From: Streptomyces platensis
GTDB taxonomy: Bacteria; Actinomycetota; Actinomycetes; Streptomycetales; Streptomycetaceae
Length of the DNA stretch: 64,000 nucleotides
NCBI RefSeq assembly: GCF_008704855.1
Contig: NZ_CP023691.1
Span: 2,108,001 to 2,172,000 of the forward strand
Direction of reading: 5' to 3'
This document shows positions 60,796 through 64,000 of this stretch, in pieces. Within the stretch, counting starts at the first letter, position 1, and every line of letters starts with the position of its first letter. The notes beneath the pieces are model-generated. The model was not told the DNA's origin, ran no database searches, and saw only the letters and a program-made list of their open reading frames with translations. A program made the position numbers and the translations under genes.

Positions 60796-61566
60796 ATGTC
60801 AGCTGCCGAAACCGGTGGATCGCAGGTCAAATCCGCGGTGCGGACGGTGGAGTTGCTCGAGTACTTCGCGGGTCGTCCCGGCATGCACAGTCTGGCCTCG
60901 GTCCAGGAATCGGTCGGCTACCCGAAGTCCAGCCTCTACATGCTGCTGCGCACCCTCGTCGACCTGGGCTGGGTCGAGACCGACACGACCGGCACCCGCT
61001 ACGGCATCGGAGTGCGCGCGCTGCTCGTCGGCACCTCGTACATCGACGGCGACGAGGTGGTGGCCGCGGCCCGGCCGACGCTGGACCGGCTCTCCGACGA
61101 CACCACCGAGACCATTCACCTCGCCCGGCTCGACGGCACCAACGTCGTCTATCTCGCGACCCGGCAGTCCCAGCACTATCTGCGCCCCTTCACCCGCGTC
61201 GGCCGGCGGCTTCCGGCGCACTCCACCTCGCTGGGCAAGGCGCTGCTCGCCACGTACACCGACGAGCAGGTCCGGGCGATGCTGCCGCCGGCCCTCGCCC
61301 CGCTGACCGAGCACACCCTCACCGACCGCGAGCAGCTGATCGAGGAGCTGCACGCGGTACGTGAACAGGGCTGTGCGGTCGACCGCGAGGAGAACACCCT
61401 GGGCCTGCGCTGCTTCGGTGTCGCGATCCCCTACCGCACCCCGGCGCGGGACGCGATCAGCTGCTCGGTGCCGGTGGCCCGGCTGACCCCGGGGCACGAG
61501 CAGATGATCAAGGAAGCGCTGTTCGACGCCCGCGACCGGCTGACGCTGGCGACCCGGCGGTTGTGA
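60796..61566 (+). CDS. IclR family transcriptional regulator
   Basis: A 256-residue regulator. Winged helix at residues about 10-70 (VKSAVRTVELLEYFAGRPGM and YPKSSLYMLLRTLVDLGWVE), then the IclR effector domain with GTNVVYLATRQSQHYLRPF, PAHSTSLGKALLATY and CAVDREENTLGLRCFGVAIP. The ATG at 60796 has AAGGG upstream; earlier in-frame ATGs lie over the operator sites. Divergent from the aldehyde dehydrogenase, which it probably controls in response to a sugar acid or related metabolite. Confidence 0.93.
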   Translation: MSAAETGGSQVKSAVRTVELLEYFAGRPGMHSLASVQESVGYPKSSLYMLLRTLVDLGWVETDTTGTRYGIGVRALLVGTSYIDGDEVVAAARPTLDRLSDDTTETIHLARLDGTNVVYLATRQSQHYLRPFTRVGRRLPAHSTSLGKALLATYTDEQVRAMLPPALAPLTEHTLTDREQLIEELHAVREQGCAVDREENTLGLRCFGVAIPYRTPARDAISCSVPVARLTPGHEQMIKEALFDARDRLTLATRRL

Positions 61567-61973
61567 GGGGGAGGGCCGGAGCGGGTGAGGCCGGACGGGA
61601 TCGGTTGAGGTGGGTTGCGGCCGGTTGAAGCCGTTTGAGGCCGGGGCCGGTTGAGTGCTCCTCCCCCGCGCGGCGGAGGGGGATCGTCAGTGGGGGCGAG
61701 GCGCTGCGGAGCGGCGGCCGGGAGGCTGGGCGCCATGAGCATCCGGAGAGGCCACGCCGCGCGGGCCCCGTACGCGGCCGCCCTGCCGCCCGTCATACGC
61801 CCGGCGGGTCGTGCCACCCGGCCCGTGGGGCGCCTGGCTCCGCCGACCGCTACGACAGCGGAACCGAAGCCGTCCCCACCGTTGAGGAGCTCCACTTACG
61901 CTGTGCGGATGAGCGTCGGGACAAGAGTGGCGGGGGCCGGGGCCCGTTTCTTCGCCGTACGTGAGGCCGCCCG
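61567..61973. other. 407-base region with GCCGGTTGAG-type repeats; weak ORF only
   Basis: Bases 61600-61655 are degenerate copies of GCCGGTTGAGG. An 82-codon frame starts at ATG 61735 with GGGAGG upstream and ends in TGATG at 61983, which would overlap an internal ATG of the kinase; its basic protein (MSIRRGHAARAPYAAALPPV at the start) has no known relatives. It is not called a gene here. The kinase promoter should lie near 61890. Confidence 0.4.
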
Positions 61974-63272
61974 GTGCTGCTGATGGGCCGGCGCTGGGTC
62001 CATCTGGTGCTGGGCGGCGCGCTGTTGATGCCGTTCTTCCTGCTGACCTCGGTCGTCGTGCCGCTGCTCGCGGACGGCGCCAACCCGTTCCTCGACGTGG
62101 GCTGGCAGTTCGTCGCGTTCGGCGGTGCGCTGCCGCTGGCCGCCCTGGCCGCGCTGCTCTTCCCGCTGCTGCGGCCGCTGGAGGTGGCCGCCGTACGGTC
62201 GCTGTGCGGGGTGCCCGCGGAGCTGCTGGCCGAGGGGCCGGCGGTCTCCTGGGCGGCCCGGCGGCGTACGGCGCTGTGGTTCGTGGCGCATCTGCTGGCC
62301 GGCGGGATCGTCAGCGGGATGACGCTGTCCGCGCCGCCGGCCGCGGTGGTTCTGTTGTTGCTGCCGTTCGCCGACCCCCTGCGGCACACCTCGCTGCCGG
62401 ACGCCTTCCACGGCGTGCTGGGCCCGCTCACGGGGCTGGCGCTGCTGGCCCTGGTGGTGGGCACGGCCTGGGGGGCGGGGGCGCTGCTGGGCCGCGCCGC
62501 CCCCGTGCTGCTGGGCCCCACACCGGCCGACCGGCTGGCGGCCGCCGAGCGCCGGGCCGCCGAACTGGCGTCCCGCAACCGGCTGGCCCGCGAACTGCAC
62601 GACGCGGTCGGCCATGCGCTGAGCGCGGTCACTCTCCAGGCGGGCGCGGCCCGCCGGGTCCTGGACACCGACCCGGAGTTCGCCCGCCGGGCGCTGGCCG
62701 CCATCGAGGAGACCACCCGCGACGCGGTCGCCGAACTGGACACCGTCCTCGGGCTGTTGCGGGAGGAGGACGGCAGCGATCCGGCCGCGCCCGCGCCCAC
62801 CCTGGACGGTCTGGAGGCGCTGCTCGGCCGCACCCGGGCGGCGGGCGTACCGGTAGAGGCGACGGTGGAGGGGCCGTGCGCGGGGCTGGCGCCGGTGGTC
62901 TCCCGGGAGGCCTACCGGATCGTGCAGGAAGGCCTCAGCAACGCACTGCGGCACGCCGGTCCGGTGCCGGTCCGGCTGCATCTCGGCGTCCGGGACGGCG
63001 AGTTGCTGATACGGGTGGAGAATCCGGTGGCGGGGGCGGTGGCCGGTGCGGCGGCGGCCCGGCCGGGTGGGGGCCGCGGGCTGCGCGGGATCGCCGAGCG
63101 CGCACGGCTGCTGGGCGGTGCGGCCACGGCGGCGGAACGGGACGGCGTATGGCGGCTGACAGCCCGGCTACCACTGACGGGGGCGGGGACGGGGACGGTC
63201 ACGGGGGCAGAGGCGGGGACAGGGGCAGAGGCAGGGACGGGCACAGAGGAATGGCGAGCGGGCGGCGGATGA
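61974..63272 (+). CDS. Two-component sensor histidine kinase (HisKA_3 type)
   Basis: A 432-residue membrane kinase. Three to four helices occupy residues 8-175; the dimerisation box ARELHDAVGHALSAVTLQAG carries the phosphate acceptor His209, followed by the ATPase domain with SREAYRIVQEGLSNALRHAG (N box) and GRGLRGIAERARLLGG (G box). The C-terminal 30 residues are a Thr/Gly/Ala-Glu repeat made by a DNA minisatellite. GTG with GAGG upstream. Paired with the downstream NarL-type regulator. Confidence 0.92.
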   Translation: MLLMGRRWVHLVLGGALLMPFFLLTSVVVPLLADGANPFLDVGWQFVAFGGALPLAALAALLFPLLRPLEVAAVRSLCGVPAELLAEGPAVSWAARRRTALWFVAHLLAGGIVSGMTLSAPPAAVVLLLLPFADPLRHTSLPDAFHGVLGPLTGLALLALVVGTAWGAGALLGRAAPVLLGPTPADRLAAAERRAAELASRNRLARELHDAVGHALSAVTLQAGAARRVLDTDPEFARRALAAIEETTRDAVAELDTVLGLLREEDGSDPAAPAPTLDGLEALLGRTRAAGVPVEATVEGPCAGLAPVVSREAYRIVQEGLSNALRHAGPVPVRLHLGVRDGELLIRVENPVAGAVAGAAAARPGGGRGLRGIAERARLLGGAATAAERDGVWRLTARLPLTGAGTGTVTGAEAGTGAEAGTGTEEWRAGGG

Positions 63273-63347
63273 CAGACGATCGACGGCCGGGAACGGTGGG
63301 CGAGGCGGCGGATGACAGACGACCGACGGCCGGGAACGGGGACGAGC
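63262..63347. repeat. 43-base tandem duplication at the kinase/regulator junction
   Basis: GCGGCGGATGACAGACGA followed by YCGACGGCCGGGAACGG is repeated once at a distance of 43 bases with few changes. The first copy holds the kinase stop; each copy holds an ATGA, but only the first is in frame with the response regulator. Confidence 0.88.
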
Positions 63348-63352
63348 GGGGC

Positions 63353-64000
63353 ATGACCACGACGCAGGACGACGACCAGCGGGGCCACCACGGGGAGGCC
63401 CCCCGCCCCCTCCGTATCGTGCTCGCCGACGACGAGCAGATGGTGCGCTCGGCGCTGCGCGCGATCCTGGGTGCCGAGGGCGATATGGAGGTCGTCGGCG
63501 AGGCGGCGACCGGCGCCGAGGCGGTGCCGCTGATCCGTGAACTGCGCCCGGACATCGTGCTGATGGACGTCCGGATGCCGGAGATCGACGGGATCCGGGC
63601 GACCGAGCAGGTGCTCGCCGGGATGGACCGGCCGCCGCGCATCATCGTGGTGACGACCTTCGAGAACGACGCCTACGTCTATGACGCGCTGCGGGCCGGT
63701 GCCAGCGGGTTCCTGCTCAAGCGGTCCGGCGCGGAGGACCTGGTGCAGGCCGTACGGCTGGTGGCGCGCAGCGACTCGCTGCTGTTCCCGGCCGCGGTGC
63801 GCCAACTGGCCGCCCGGCACGCCGCACAACGGGCCGCGGACGACGCCGTGCGGACGCTGCGGGCCCGGCTGTCCGAGCGGGAGCGGGCCGTGCTGCGCCT
63901 GATGACGGCCGGAATGACGAATGCCGAGATCGCGGACCGGCTCGGAGTGGGCCCGGCCACGGTCAAGACACATGTGGCGGGCGTGCTCGCCAAACTCGGT
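63353..64000 (+). CDS. NarL/FixJ family response regulator (3' end cut by window edge)
   Basis: Receiver domain from about residue 20: LRIVLADDEQM with the acidic pair, phosphoacceptor Asp72 in DIVLMDVRMPEIDG, threonine in VVTTFEND and lysine in GFLLKRS. The LuxR-type DNA-binding domain begins LSERERAVLRLMTAGMTNAE and reaches AGVLAKLG at the window end. The ATG at 63353 gives a short leader; an in-frame ATG at 63269 overlaps the kinase stop as ATGA and adds 28 residues, so it is a real alternative. Confidence 0.92.
   Translation, partial: MTTTQDDDQRGHHGEAPRPLRIVLADDEQMVRSALRAILGAEGDMEVVGEAATGAEAVPLIRELRPDIVLMDVRMPEIDGIRATEQVLAGMDRPPRIIVVTTFENDAYVYDALRAGASGFLLKRSGAEDLVQAVRLVARSDSLLFPAAVRQLAARHAAQRAADDAVRTLRARLSERERAVLRLMTAGMTNAEIADRLGVGPATVKTHVAGVLAKLG

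Noticed and set aside
61735..61983. 82-codon frame before the histidine kinase
   Set aside because: Has a ribosome-like site but a basic low-complexity product and no recognisable relatives; kept only as a note.

Overview
The window is chromosomal DNA of a high-GC actinomycete, almost certainly a Streptomyces. The evidence is the very high GC content with GC-rich third codon positions, frequent GTG starts, 4-base ATGA/GTGA gene overlaps, and the gene repertoire: ectABCD, an LAETG-anchored SCO1860-type protein, a PHO-box-controlled pit transporter, an Asp23/AmaP cluster and SURF1. From memory, the order moaA, symporter, DUF485, subtilase, pit, cob cluster, LAETG protein, ectABCD resembles the S. 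coelicolor SCO1821-SCO1867 interval. No transposase, integrase, tRNA, rRNA or CRISPR array was recognised.

Layout. 1-8.2 kb: the end-truncated moaA, a DUF485/sodium-solute symporter pair with a CRP-like palindrome upstream, a secreted subtilase, a MerR regulator fused to a TIGR03086/DinB-like domain, and a translationally coupled fatty-acid-hydroxylase/lysoplasmalogenase pair. 8.2-15.2 kb: a broken S51 peptidase, a glycosyltransferase, and a catabolic-looking operon (acetoacetate-decarboxylase-like, SDR and two tandem amidohydrolases) divergent from a TetR regulator with a perfect palindromic operator. 15.2-31.4 kb: DEDDh exonuclease with BRCT, SURF1, GH15, SDR, the Asp23/Gls24-AmaP envelope cluster, enoyl-CoA hydratase, a small HTH protein, an ABC-F ATPase with an unusual inverted-repeat upstream region, and an aldolase. 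31.7-33.4 kb: phosphate transporter locus with PHO box.

33.4-37.9 kb is the most interesting accessory locus. It is a tightly coupled three-gene operon encoding an EACC1-like adaptor, an 874-residue single-pass membrane protein (N-terminal caspase-like protease, then a substrate-binding-like plus von Willebrand A region), and a solute-binding lipoprotein. It looks like a membrane-spanning conflict or signalling system that senses something outside the cell and triggers a cytoplasmic protease.

38.0-48.1 kb: a cobalamin riboswitch drives a vitamin B12 operon (cobD/cbiB, cobQ, ChlI/D-type chelatase subunit, cobO, cobB, cobE, cbiX, cobC) linked by overlapping stops and starts, including three very short candidate ORFs. 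48.2-54.7 kb: LAETG surface protein, amidohydrolase and the ectoine/hydroxyectoine operon ectABCD. 54.7-64 kb: Old Yellow Enzyme, class V aminotransferase, DsbA-like protein, methyltransferase overlapping an acetyltransferase tail to tail, aldehyde dehydrogenase divergent from an IclR regulator with paired operator-like sites, and a two-component system whose response regulator runs off the end.
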